From the IMG/VR virus record IMGVR_UViG_3300028925_007443, positions 1 through 20,271 of that record: a stretch of DNA of 20,271 bases; one strand, 5' to 3'. This document shows positions 1 to 9,259 of this stretch, in pieces. The notes beneath the pieces are model-generated. The model saw only the letters and a program-made list of their open reading frames with translations, was not told the DNA's origin and searched no databases. This stretch comes from a virus. Made by a program: the position numbers and the translations under genes. The first letter of the stretch is position 1. Every line of letters begins with the position of its first letter.

Positions 1-454
1 CAAATGAAGCAAAGCTTGAAGAAAAATCATTATCATAAAGATTACCATTACCATCATCTACTATCGTAACTGTAGCGGATGTGCTGTCATCTTTTAATAC
101 GATAGACTTTGGTTTTATCCTTTCGCCAATTAAATCATTTGATACTGAAATAATAGACGCAGATGGTTGTAAATATCTATATTGTTTTCCATTATTTTGA
201 CCAAAATTATTAAAGTTGTTTTTAGTGTCACGATAATACATCTGATTAATCATAAACCAAGAAGGAATATGAAAAAAGCTAGCAGAATCAAAAGTTGTTT
301 TGGTTGCTGTAGCTGGATTAAAATTGTGTATGCTTGAACTAATCGCTCTAAAACCATAAACACCACTACCACTGTCTATGTTAGTGACATTAAACTTTTT
401 ATAAGCCTTAAATGGTGTTATATTTATGTCTCTTGGGTCTAGCCTTTTAAACAT
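1..454 (-). CDS. Virion structural protein, 3' end outside window (partial)
   Basis: This is the first 151 codons of a leftward gene that runs off the left edge. The ATG at 454 has a GGGAG Shine-Dalgarno sequence 9 nt upstream (plus-strand 464-468), between it and the stop of the preceding gene. The N-terminus begins MFKRLDPRDINITPFKAYKK and continues with Asn/Ser/Phe-rich sequence containing a PSWFMINQMYYRD segment and a likely beta-rich stretch (IKPKSIVLKDDSTSATVTIV). I see no catalytic motif, signal peptide or membrane helix. It is the last visible gene of a run of tail/baseplate-type genes, so a virion component is the likely role. That assignment rests on context and on general likeness to structural proteins of marine T4-like phages, not on a defined domain. 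Confidence 0.7.
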   Translation of the reverse strand, partial: MFKRLDPRDINITPFKAYKKFNVTNIDSGSGVYGFRAISSSIHNFNPATATKTTFDSASFFHIPSWFMINQMYYRDTKNNFNNFGQNNGKQYRYLQPSASIISVSNDLIGERIKPKSIVLKDDSTSATVTIVDDGNGNLYDNDFSSSFASF

Positions 455-472
455 GACCTATATCTCCCAAGG

Positions 473-1528
473 TTAAAAATCTAATTTAACTTTAATTATA
501 GCTTCTCTTGAATAAGATTTCAGTAGTGGTTTACTCAGTTTAGCAACAGCCAAAAGTTCATTATTGTCGTTATATAATCCTAATTGTGTTATAAACGTCT
601 TTGGGTTTTTAAAGAAAGTTGGAACAGTAAAATTACCCGATGAACCAGTAGCAAACGTAGGATTAGAACTAAAATTAAATTCCCTATTAGGTACTCTACA
701 GAAATAATGCTGTGAACTTATTACTTCTTCTCTTCTTGCTTGAAATTTATTACCACCTTCAATCTTTTCATAAAACTTACCAACATTTCCACCTTCTGTA
801 TTTGAAGCAACTGAAGCTGACAAAGAAGCTGAGAACGGAGAAGCAATTACTGGTCCGTTAAGTATTAAAATACCCAAATCAGGATAAAATAATCCAAGAC
901 CACCACCATCTTGAGCAGTTGCAGCAATTTTTGTTGATGCTGTACCACCAGCTATAGAACCACTAACGATGTTAAATACTCTACCACCCTGACCAACTGA
1001 TGGATCTGTAGTAGCACCACTATCATCAATAAGTTTCATAGTTGATGTTCCACTACCACTTAAATGCAATTCCCAATTACCTGGATCCATCTTTTCACGA
1101 AGTTGTTGTCTAGCAATTGATATAGCGTAAACATATTCAGGAGTTGTATGAGCACCACCAGAATCGGCAAACTTAAATTTACTTTCATTTGGTCCTAATA
1201 ACGTATTTGCTAATTGTCTGTATATAGCAGCTGAAGCTCTATTTCCAGCAACACCCACAGCACCAGCAGAACCACTTCCATTAAAGTGACCATAAGCAAC
1301 TGAAAATTGTGATTTAGCAGTTGAATTGGATTGTGGGTCAGCAGCATAAACATCCAAATAATATTGGTGGTTGCTAGAACTTTGAGTCGATGATGTATAA
1401 AATGCAGTTAAAGTACCATCCCCATCTGCCCACATTCCTGAAGAAACTATGTCTTTTACGTTAGTGACTATATCACTTGAAACCAAGCTATTGTCGGGTT
1501 GAATGTTAAAATCTTTAAAAATGGCCAT
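473..1528 (-). CDS. Virion structural protein (tail/baseplate-associated), 351 aa
   Basis: The 351-aa product begins MAIFKDFNIQPDNSLVSSD. It is rich in Ser, Gly, Ala and Thr, with low-complexity SGSG and SASLSAS stretches typical of phage fibre or peripheral baseplate proteins. Two segments resemble proteins found repeatedly in marine T4-like genomes: QFSVAYGHFNGSGSAG near residue 75 and the C-terminal region (about 305-351, ITQLGLYNDNNELLAVAKLS then a basic beta strand ending KLDF). No enzyme motif, signal peptide or transmembrane helix is visible. The ATG has AGGAG 6 nt upstream (plus-strand 1535-1539), just after the TGA of the 221-aa gene, which suggests co-translation. It lies late in a leftward baseplate operon. 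The exact place in the virion is unknown; a wedge-peripheral or tail-fibre-attachment protein is possible. Confidence 0.75.
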   Translation of the reverse strand: MAIFKDFNIQPDNSLVSSDIVTNVKDIVSSGMWADGDGTLTAFYTSSTQSSSNHQYYLDVYAADPQSNSTAKSQFSVAYGHFNGSGSAGAVGVAGNRASAAIYRQLANTLLGPNESKFKFADSGGAHTTPEYVYAISIARQQLREKMDPGNWELHLSGSGTSTMKLIDDSGATTDPSVGQGGRVFNIVSGSIAGGTASTKIAATAQDGGGLGLFYPDLGILILNGPVIASPFSASLSASVASNTEGGNVGKFYEKIEGGNKFQARREEVISSQHYFCRVPNREFNFSSNPTFATGSSGNFTVPTFFKNPKTFITQLGLYNDNNELLAVAKLSKPLLKSYSREAIIKVKLDF

Positions 1529-1540
1529 CTTATACTCCTA

Positions 1541-2206
1541 TCAATTCGTGGTATTGCCGCTAGTTAAACTTGCAATTGTTACATTATTTGTTATGGTTAT
1601 AGAATTAGTAGCACCAGTATCATTGCCTATAACAGTTAGTTGTGTGGAAGCCGCATTTTGGAGCGGAAGAACCCCAAGTTTAATAGTAGCTGCGATAATA
1701 GTTTTACTATTTGGTGCGTCATCGTCCCCTAAGAAAAATGGAGTAGTTGCACCAACTGCACCACCAGCAGTACTTAGTACTGTCATACTACAAACTGATT
1801 GATCGTGCAGTATAAATGTATAAGAACTATCAATTATAGTAGAAGTGCTTGGTTCTACTGTCGGAGAAACTTGAGTCATCCCACCAGCTACCAAGAAAGT
1901 TACTGATGCTGGGCTTATAGAAACTACTGGCATCCTAATACTAGTCTTAGGAAGAGTAACAAGTTTATATCTCATGACGTGATTTTCATCCGGTATTGCC
2001 TCTAAAAGTGGCATATTTTCAATTACTGCACCATAATAGTCACTTCCATTTGGATGTGTTACATCCCACAAGTTGTAATCCACTTCGTCATCTGCTAATG
2101 CGAATTTTGTAATATTAAATGCTTCCGTACCTTGTGCTAATAACTCACGACCCTTCTTAGTTAAAATAGCATCTACAGTCACAGAAGTGTTGTTTAGAAA
2201 TCCCAT
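1541..2206 (-). CDS. Conserved virion structural protein, 221 aa
   Basis: The product has two parts. Residues 1 to about 90 carry the motif FLNNTSVTVDAILTKKGREL followed by FALADDEVDYNLWDVTHP, an arrangement I associate with structural proteins in marine and Bacteroidetes-type myovirus tail operons. Residues about 95-221 are Ser/Thr/Ala/Val-rich and probably form a beta-sandwich or Ig-like domain (VSISPASVTFLVAGGMTQVS onward). There is no signal peptide or catalytic motif. The ATG has an AGGAG sequence about 6 nt upstream (plus-strand 2213-2217). The gene follows a 67-bp gap, one of the few real gaps in the operon, which holds AT-rich promoter-like sequence, so it may start a sub-transcript that also covers the next two genes. 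Role in the virion is inferred from context. Confidence 0.72.
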   Translation of the reverse strand: MGFLNNTSVTVDAILTKKGRELLAQGTEAFNITKFALADDEVDYNLWDVTHPNGSDYYGAVIENMPLLEAIPDENHVMRYKLVTLPKTSIRMPVVSISPASVTFLVAGGMTQVSPTVEPSTSTIIDSSYTFILHDQSVCSMTVLSTAGGAVGATTPFFLGDDDAPNSKTIIAATIKLGVLPLQNAASTQLTVIGNDTGATNSITITNNVTIASLTSGNTTN

Positions 2207-2225
2207 AATCTACTCCTATTTGATT

Positions 2226-2236
2226 TTTTGAACTTT
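2226..2236 (-). promoter_or_regulatory. Leader element AAAGTTCAAAA (copy 1)
   Basis: Read on the minus strand, AAAGTTCAAAA lies 19 nt upstream of the ATG of the 221-aa structural gene. The same 11-mer occurs at 15372-15382 in the only other long gap ahead of a leftward structural gene. In both places it follows a TATATAT-type AT tract. It could be an initial transcribed sequence, a translation enhancer or a protein-binding site. The function is unknown. Confidence 0.3.
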
Positions 2237-2254
2237 GATATATAATTTGATTCA

Positions 2255-2265
2255 TATATAAATAT
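2255..2265. promoter_or_regulatory. Intergenic 11-mer TATATAAATAT containing a TATAAATA late-promoter-like core
   Basis: The plus strand reads TATATAAATAT and contains the exact T4 late-promoter core TATAAATA at 2257-2264. The flanking genes are both on the minus strand, where the motif reads ATATTTATATA. The same 11-mer lies at 13287-13297 and 15356-15366, and inverted at 15398-15408. In this gap it may be a rightward (antisense) late promoter, part of a leftward promoter of relaxed sequence, or an AU-rich RNA processing site in the leftward transcript. The sequence alone does not decide among these. Confidence 0.4.
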
Positions 2266-2273
2266 CATCGTTT

Positions 2274-5200
2274 CTACTTTTTATCAATTTTATTTTTTAA
2301 GTCTTTAATAATTTTCTCATTCACATCTTCAATAAGTTTATTTTTTGAAACCTCATCGATTTCATCGTCATTTCTTATATTCTTATTTTGTCTCAGAGCA
2401 CCCTTTTCAATTTGTTTTTTAAATTGCTTTTCTTTTATACCCTGTTTTCTTTCCTGGTCTGTCTGTGGTCTCTTTTTAAGTTTTCTTAAACCTCTATTTC
2501 TTTTATTCTTTCTATTCTTTTTTTGTTGGTTTAATATTTCTTTTTCTTCTTTACTCACAACCTCTTTGTATTCTGATATTATACCATTTCCAGTTTTTAA
2601 TGTAGAATCACCACCTTTTGTAGTTACTAATTTAGTAGGAGCAGATATAATTACTTCAACGGGCGGCAAACCATCAGAAGTAGTTTTTACGTTATTCTTA
2701 ACGCCAGCATAATAAGAATTAATTAATCCTTGACTTAAATGGTTATAATTATCTGTATCGGTATTGTGAAAAGATGATGAGTGTGCTTTATTCAATGATT
2801 CACTCAATGCTGAGTTGTAAAATTTTAATGTTTTCTGATTTACACCATAAACTCTGGAACCGGTTATTATTGGTTGAAGTACTTCGCTGTATTTTTCATC
2901 ACCCTGTGTAATCGATGAACTTTTGTAGTTGCCAGTACCCAATCTCTGCCATATAGAAAGTTCTAAATTTCTATCCTTCACTTCAGATACAGACCCATCA
3001 AACATCAAATACTCTCCGCTTGATGATACAACAGACGATCCCGAATCATAGCTATAGATATCAATCCTAGCAGTATGTGCATCATAATCATCAATACGCT
3101 GACCCCCATTATATGAACCAGTTATAATAATTAACCCATCGACCATATTTCCTATATTTATAGAAGAACTATAATATTTATTTTCAGCATCAGGCTTCTT
3201 ACCAACTACGACTTTTGGTCTTTCAAATATATTAGGTTCTATCAACAAGCCAATATCGGGCTTTGCTCTAGCAGGTATTAACTTTCTTAATTGTGGATAT
3301 AAAGATTGATCATAGTATTTAATCATTCTTATATAATCCCAAAAATTGTTTGGCGCTGTGTATTTCTTCCAATAGTTATCAGCTACAAAATTCAATCCAT
3401 TATAACTTAGTTTTTCTTTATCTCTTGGGTCACCTAAATAATCTTCAAAATTTAAGTTACCAACAGAATTTATAATATCAGTATTTATAACATCAGTTGG
3501 AGCAAACCATATTCCAACTTTATTAGAATCATTTGGCGCAGTATCATAAGCACTTACAGTGGCTCTGTGTTCTGAATTTAAGTTAAAATTTGATTTTATT
3601 TTATTATCTTCAATTCTTATTTTATTTGTAGTTCTTCTAAGTGCGCCGATGCTCGGTATAAATGATTTTAATTCATCCACCACACTTCTAAAAAAGTTTC
3701 CTGTAAATCCACTATGAGAGCCTGATACTGTCGCAGTTTGATTTGCACTAACATCCCTTATACCTTCTATGTCTGCATTTAAATTTTTATTATCATCAAA
3801 TGAATATCTTAATACTAAATTTTCATAAGAAGATGATACTGTATTTCCATCATAACCTTTTGGATTAGCTATGTGATTTTTAAATGAACCGGTATTTAAT
3901 ACTTCTGTCCAATGCCTATATTCCATAATTGAACCAGTAAACTGAACACCCACACTAGAAATATCTTCTTTACCACCAATGTATATATCCCCGCTACCTG
4001 TCCAAGCATTACTAAATGAAGATGAAGCAGCTTGTGTGACATCCATAGTAGATGTACTATATAAATGTATCTTACTTCTACTGCTATCATACTTACCAAC
4101 ATTTAATTCATATGACTGAGAGACTGATGTGTTACTACTTCCAGACAACCGAGCAACCATAACAGAATAAAAATCCCCATCGTATATAGGTAAAGATGTA
4201 GAAGTCATTTCTTTAAACTGACCAATATCTTTACCAACAGCAGAACCTGACAACATAAATGAAACTTGACCGTAGTTGTCTGTAGAACCATTATCTTTTA
4301 ATCTTATAAACCAATCTTGATTATTACTATCTTGTTTTTCTACAAGTATTTGATTTGAACCACTAGCGGCTCTAAATCTAAATTCTACAGTATCAGGTTT
4401 TCTTCCTGATGTTGTATCGTCAGCCCACCCAACTTGTACATACTGGCCTCCTCTAAAATCCAAAGCCTTTGTAAATTTTCTTGTTATTTCAAATTGAGGA
4501 GATGCGTCATCAGGTAAATTTGGTCCACCATATTCCTTAACTCTTAAAATAGTGGATGGGATACCATAAACATTTATTAATCCTTTTAACGCTCTAACAG
4601 TACCTTTGTTCTTTAAAAAGAAAGGCATATTATTTATAATCCGACTCCAAATTTCTCTTGATACATCTCGTTCAGATGTAGCTGAATAATCAGAATAAGC
4701 TGAACCAGTTACTTCTTTACCCAAAGCATATTTAGATAGACTCAATAAGTCTTTTCCATCATTTAAATTCCAACCCAGAGATTTAACAACAGAATACAAT
4801 AAGTCCCTTGAAACACCCTCAGATAAGCTTTCTCTCCTGTCGGTAACGTCTGTTATTGCATTTATATATTCCCAAATACCATCAAAATGTTGCCCTATCA
4901 TATCTGTAAATTTTAAGTATGTGTTATTATTTGAATCAAATTTTATGTGTTCTGGTAATATAGTACTCAGCTTAGAAGAATTTTCATCGTCATATAAAGA
5001 CGCAGAAATTATAGCACTTGCAAACCAAGTATCGGCTTGAGATGAAGTTGTGTGTGCTAATACATAAGGACTGTTTGTTGTTCCAGCACCACTTGATTTA
5101 GGCCACGCGTTGTCGTAAAACACACCAATAGAACTACTAATATAAGAAGAACTTTTGAAATACATATAGTTTTCAAATCGATCAAACTTATTTTTTGTAT

Positions 5201-8200
5201 CATTTATTTTATTATCATAAGAACCAATATCCCCTAAAGAACCACTTATCCCAATAAAGGAAGCACTGCTTATACTAAAACTTTCTATATTTTTTAATTT
5301 TGTTTTAAAATTTCTTATCCTAACTTCAGCCGAACCAAAGTTTACAAAATTTGAAAAATTAGAATGGTCTGTGTTTATTTCAACACCATCTAAACTTTGA
5401 CTTAGAAATTCATTTCTAAGAGCAGTAGATACTGTGCCGTCACTAGTCAAAATTCCAGCCTCTGTTTTAAATTGAGTTTCTCTTCTCTGAACCGGACTTT
5501 CTACATTATTTAAATCAGGAGACCTAAGAACCAATTTAGGTTCTTCCGCATTAACAAAATCTATTATTTTTACTTTTTCTTCTAATGGGTTTGCCATTTC
5601 TTTAACAACAATACACTCATCAAATTTTTCAAAACTATCGGGTAATGGTTTGTATAGTTTATATACTATAGAATAAGGAAACGTGGTTACACTAGCTCTA
5701 TCTGATTTAAAATTTGTTGTTAAAAATAAATTATTTTCAAACTTTAAATAAGTTCTTAAATCTTTTGGGTTGAAATTTGTATAAGTTACTTTAAAATTTT
5801 CAAAGCTTGATAAATCATTGGATACATTGTATATATCAGGATTACCATCTACATCATCATCATTGGCTCCTATTTCTAAAGCCTGTTCTCTTATGCTTTT
5901 ATTGACAGTAATTATACTCCCATCGGGTTGAACGTGTTCTATTTGTGCTGTAAAGGGTTTATAAACGGGCACAGTTTCAGACTGATCTCTGAGAGTAAAA
6001 TCTACAAATACATTATCTACCCACACTATACCTTGGCTCATTGCATCATTATTACTTTTTCCATGACCATAAATAAACAAATACCATTTTTGATCGAGTA
6101 ACCAATCACTTGGTATAGGTATTTCTACATTCATATTTACCCAATCACCAGCTATTTCTGGAGCAATTATAGCTCTTGTATTCATCGGCGATTTGTAATT
6201 ATAACTTGGTGGGGGCAAAACAAAATCTACCCACTCAGAACCATTCCACTTATATAAACCTGCTGGGCTTAACGTACCGTTTTTAGTTGGATTCGTATCG
6301 AAACTAAAAACGCTAGTACCATCGTCATATACAGCAATTGAATCATAATTATCAGCAGCTGGATTTCTACTACCATAAATCAAATCCATACCACCAGATC
6401 CAATCTCACCACATCTAAAAAATTCATCTGATATACTAAAATCTTGATCTGTTCCATCGCCGGCACTAGCTTTAGCCCTAAATACTCTATCCCCTATAAT
6501 ATATCTATATCTACCATATCCTTGTGCTTTACTAACTACAGCATCAGCTCCTTCTCCGCCAGGAAATCCGCTACTAATATCAGAAGGACCTGCGAAACCA
6601 GAGTCATACAAATTACCACCATTACTGCCATCAGTTTGAGAGTAGTATTTGGATCCAATAAAAATATAATATTTAAGTTTTCCTTCATCCTCTCCGGAGT
6701 CCCTTTTTTTATAAAACCATTCCATTTGTAACTCATTGTCTAAAACAGCATCATTCATTCCACCATCTAAATCTTTTAAAAAATGGAGCCTTCTATCAGT
6801 CCCATTCTGATCAGGTCTTGGCATTACCCCCTGATCCTTTTGAGTATAGAAAAATCTATTAGAATCTTCAGATGGTAAATCTGTATTATTATTTTGGTCA
6901 CCATTATTATAAAATATTAAATACCAACCAGCCTTTGCACCAGTACCATCAGGTACTCTAGTAACACTTTGAATAAACCCATTTTGAAAAATATCTTCAT
7001 ATAAGGTTTTCTCATTCACATTACCCTCATTTAATACAACATTCCTTAGTCCATTAAAATAATCTTCAAATTGATATAATTCCAATTCAGACAAACTACT
7101 ATCAGTATTACTGTGTTTTTGTCTCCATATTAAGTCATCTTTGAATAATAAGCTTGTCCCACTACTACCAACTTCAGTAGTTGTTTGCCAACCAATATTT
7201 TCTCCACGACTAGTATTTCTTTTAAATAAAGGAGAACCATGACCCTCTAATTGGTATGGGTGAGTATTAATTGCATTTGGAAATTCTAAACCATTTACTG
7301 TATCTAATGGTGGGCTAGGATAAGGATTTGTAAATGATGGATTTGTTCCCCAAGCAGTTCCATCCCATAACCATTCCTCACCAGGACTTAAAGTACCTGC
7401 TTGAGAGTATGCTGCACCTACTAAGTTTGGCACCCAAGTATATCTTGCTTCATGATTTGGAGGACCTGTTACATTTGCGATTTTCCAAGCACCGACACCA
7501 TTAATCATATCACCATCATCAGTAGTGTCACCTACAGCGCCATCAAAAAAAGATAAATCATATGCAGACATAATTTGTGTTTGTTTAAATGGTGGTCTTT
7601 GTTCAACATTTTGTGCATTACCTTGAGTATTTGCTATAAAACCTTCTGGTACACCCGGAACTGATTCTCCGGGCGGCAGATCATTTGGATTGAAATATCC
7701 AAATGGCGGCGAAGTTGGAATCTCTTCAGTTGCTATTTCGCTAGTATATCTTAAAGAAACCTGAACTCCTTTATTAGCAACTGTACTTCTTATATCTAAA
7801 TTTATATTAGCAATATCTAAATGCTTAATACCTTGTCCTAATAAATTTGGCATTTCTTGTGAAATACCCAACCAACGATACCGTTGTTCATTAGGCCATT
7901 CAGGCAAATCCATAAAGATCTCATTTTGGTCTGGGAACTTAATACAATTTCCACCATTTGTACCCTCACCTTCAACCCAATGTGCGTGATAACCTATGTG
8001 TGCTGTTCCTCCAAATGTTCCACCGTTAAAGTAGTTAAATCCATCAGTCCAATTCATTGCTCTAACAGCATCAGCATGTAATGATGCATCCCATCCTCTT
8101 AAAGTTGAAGCATTTACTACATTACCAAGATTGTCCATTTCAAGCGCATCACCACCACTATTGTCAACTATATTAAGATTAGTTTTTACAGGAACATCTA

Positions 8201-8942
8201 TTTGATTTACTATAAATATATTTGGTATTGTTATTGTACCGTTTACCATTTTCTGTGTAAATAGAAACCCACCATTTTGTAAGGTTAATTGTAAATTTTT
8301 AGTATCATATATATCCCCACCCATAAAACTAATTTGATTTACAACTTCTCTTAATTTTACAGCAGATTGTATATCAATAAAATCATCATGATAAGTACCA
8401 TTTATTTTTTTAGCACTCAATCTCAATTCAGTTCTGCTTGGGGATATTTCGTGAATTTGAAATGTCAATTCTTCTATTGCTAATTGTTCTGTGGTGGTTG
8501 GGTTTAATTTATAATTTTCTTCAGTTGCTGCATATACTATAGAATCTTCCGTTACATATATAGCATTTATATTAGTATATACATCACCAATCTTTGTATC
8601 ATTTTTATTTAATGTGTGCAATAAGACAGGAGATTCGTCACCTGCTAATTTTCTTAAAAAGTTATATCTTATATTAAATACACCACTTTGATAACCTAGA
8701 GTTCTAATGTGATTTCCAGGATAAAATTCTATATCATTGTTATCAGTATTTACAACAAATTCAGATGATGAGATATTTTCAAATTGAATAAGATTATTGC
8801 TCTCGTCCAATAATTCAAAATAAACAAAATCCCTATTTCCTTGAGATCCCCACAAACCATCTTCATACGGCTTTAATCCTATTCTAGTATTAAGATTAGC
8901 ATCGAGTAATTGTTTTTGTTTTTCTGTTAATTTACTAGCCAC
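2274..8942 (-). CDS. Giant baseplate/tail structural protein with LamG-like domain, 2222 aa
   Basis: This is the largest gene in the window. Translation starts at GTG (8942), which overlaps the upstream stop as TAGTG, with GGGGAG a few nt before it; no other start fits as well. In order: an N-terminal beta-rich part (1-200) with an ISPSRTELRL motif; a WVEGEGT motif at 322-328; two related segments with GTLSP followed by a WxGxxW-like motif (about 515-548 and 888-920); a beta-sandwich-like part near 930-985; a helical segment around 1434-1470 with PFFLKNKGTVRALKGLINVY, which resembles a motif I associate with baseplate wedge proteins; a concanavalin A/LamG-like domain (about 1490-1716); and a Lys/Glu-rich, probably coiled C-terminus (about 2120-2222). 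It sits downstream of gp6, where T4 encodes gp7, gp8 and gp10, so it may replace one or more of these. That role is inference. Confidence 0.8.
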   Translation of the reverse strand: MASKLTEKQKQLLDANLNTRIGLKPYEDGLWGSQGNRDFVYFELLDESNNLIQFENISSSEFVVNTDNNDIEFYPGNHIRTLGYQSGVFNIRYNFLRKLAGDESPVLLHTLNKNDTKIGDVYTNINAIYVTEDSIVYAATEENYKLNPTTTEQLAIEELTFQIHEISPSRTELRLSAKKINGTYHDDFIDIQSAVKLREVVNQISFMGGDIYDTKNLQLTLQNGGFLFTQKMVNGTITIPNIFIVNQIDVPVKTNLNIVDNSGGDALEMDNLGNVVNASTLRGWDASLHADAVRAMNWTDGFNYFNGGTFGGTAHIGYHAHWVEGEGTNGGNCIKFPDQNEIFMDLPEWPNEQRYRWLGISQEMPNLLGQGIKHLDIANINLDIRSTVANKGVQVSLRYTSEIATEEIPTSPPFGYFNPNDLPPGESVPGVPEGFIANTQGNAQNVEQRPPFKQTQIMSAYDLSFFDGAVGDTTDDGDMINGVGAWKIANVTGPPNHEARYTWVPNLVGAAYSQAGTLSPGEEWLWDGTAWGTNPSFTNPYPSPPLDTVNGLEFPNAINTHPYQLEGHGSPLFKRNTSRGENIGWQTTTEVGSSGTSLLFKDDLIWRQKHSNTDSSLSELELYQFEDYFNGLRNVVLNEGNVNEKTLYEDIFQNGFIQSVTRVPDGTGAKAGWYLIFYNNGDQNNNTDLPSEDSNRFFYTQKDQGVMPRPDQNGTDRRLHFLKDLDGGMNDAVLDNELQMEWFYKKRDSGEDEGKLKYYIFIGSKYYSQTDGSNGGNLYDSGFAGPSDISSGFPGGEGADAVVSKAQGYGRYRYIIGDRVFRAKASAGDGTDQDFSISDEFFRCGEIGSGGMDLIYGSRNPAADNYDSIAVYDDGTSVFSFDTNPTKNGTLSPAGLYKWNGSEWVDFVLPPPSYNYKSPMNTRAIIAPEIAGDWVNMNVEIPIPSDWLLDQKWYLFIYGHGKSNNDAMSQGIVWVDNVFVDFTLRDQSETVPVYKPFTAQIEHVQPDGSIITVNKSIREQALEIGANDDDVDGNPDIYNVSNDLSSFENFKVTYTNFNPKDLRTYLKFENNLFLTTNFKSDRASVTTFPYSIVYKLYKPLPDSFEKFDECIVVKEMANPLEEKVKIIDFVNAEEPKLVLRSPDLNNVESPVQRRETQFKTEAGILTSDGTVSTALRNEFLSQSLDGVEINTDHSNFSNFVNFGSAEVRIRNFKTKLKNIESFSISSASFIGISGSLGDIGSYDNKINDTKNKFDRFENYMYFKSSSYISSSIGVFYDNAWPKSSGAGTTNSPYVLAHTTSSQADTWFASAIISASLYDDENSSKLSTILPEHIKFDSNNNTYLKFTDMIGQHFDGIWEYINAITDVTDRRESLSEGVSRDLLYSVVKSLGWNLNDGKDLLSLSKYALGKEVTGSAYSDYSATSERDVSREIWSRIINNMPFFLKNKGTVRALKGLINVYGIPSTILRVKEYGGPNLPDDASPQFEITRKFTKALDFRGGQYVQVGWADDTTSGRKPDTVEFRFRAASGSNQILVEKQDSNNQDWFIRLKDNGSTDNYGQVSFMLSGSAVGKDIGQFKEMTSTSLPIYDGDFYSVMVARLSGSSNTSVSQSYELNVGKYDSSRSKIHLYSTSTMDVTQAASSSFSNAWTGSGDIYIGGKEDISSVGVQFTGSIMEYRHWTEVLNTGSFKNHIANPKGYDGNTVSSSYENLVLRYSFDDNKNLNADIEGIRDVSANQTATVSGSHSGFTGNFFRSVVDELKSFIPSIGALRRTTNKIRIEDNKIKSNFNLNSEHRATVSAYDTAPNDSNKVGIWFAPTDVINTDIINSVGNLNFEDYLGDPRDKEKLSYNGLNFVADNYWKKYTAPNNFWDYIRMIKYYDQSLYPQLRKLIPARAKPDIGLLIEPNIFERPKVVVGKKPDAENKYYSSSINIGNMVDGLIIITGSYNGGQRIDDYDAHTARIDIYSYDSGSSVVSSSGEYLMFDGSVSEVKDRNLELSIWQRLGTGNYKSSSITQGDEKYSEVLQPIITGSRVYGVNQKTLKFYNSALSESLNKAHSSSFHNTDTDNYNHLSQGLINSYYAGVKNNVKTTSDGLPPVEVIISAPTKLVTTKGGDSTLKTGNGIISEYKEVVSKEEKEILNQQKKNRKNKRNRGLRKLKKRPQTDQERKQGIKEKQFKKQIEKGALRQNKNIRNDDEIDEVSKNKLIEDVNEKIIKDLKNKIDKK

Positions 8943-9256
8943 TATAACTCCCCAAAACCCCTATCCAATACTTCATCTATGATAGTATCAGCTGATGTTG
9001 TTTTTAATAATTTTACTGTAGTGTTGTGAATTAGTTTTGAAGAAGGATCTTCAACCAGCGAATCGGTATAAGGATTTTCAAAAAGCAATATAGCACCACT
9101 CTTATCTCTAGACAAAAGATTGTCAGCCGCGGCTGAGCCAGAGACTAAAGCTTGCATTTGAAGAAACTCTTTTCTTAGTAGATAATGCTGTTCATCCTCA
9201 TCAATTAAATTTTGATAAAAAGAAAGATTTTTTAATTCTTCTTGTGTGTATGGCAT
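8942..9256 (-). CDS. Small conserved protein between wedge/fibre genes, 104 aa
   Basis: This is an acidic, mostly helical 104-aa protein beginning MPYTQEELKNLSFYQNLIDE. I recognise no domain in it. Its middle (QALVSGSAAADNLLSRDKSG) and C-terminus (TTSADTIIDEVLDRGFGEL) are not membrane-like. Its TAG stop shares one base with the GTG start of the 2222-aa gene (TAGTG), so the two are probably translationally coupled and may act together, for example as an adaptor or assembly partner of the giant protein. The ATG lies 3 nt after the stop of the 375-aa gene, with a purine-rich GAGATAAGAA sequence before it that can serve as ribosome binding site. Function is unknown; a small structural or assembly protein of the baseplate is the best guess from location. 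Confidence 0.7.
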   Translation of the reverse strand: MPYTQEELKNLSFYQNLIDEDEQHYLLRKEFLQMQALVSGSAAADNLLSRDKSGAILLFENPYTDSLVEDPSSKLIHNTTVKLLKTTSADTIIDEVLDRGFGEL

Positions 9257-9259
9257 TTC

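Noticed and set aside
1503-1802. 99-codon hydrophobic plus-strand frame that could pass for a membrane protein
   Set aside because: It is the antisense of the 221-aa structural gene. The hydrophobicity comes from complementing Asn/Thr/Ser codons, and no SD is present.
8211-8220. TATAAATA-like late promoter cores inside genes (also 3165-3172, 3482-3489, 14449-14456, 17532-17539)
   Set aside because: They lie within well-supported coding sequence that is AT-rich, so 8-bp A/T matches are expected by chance. None matches the full 11-mer found in the gaps or sits ahead of a gene start.
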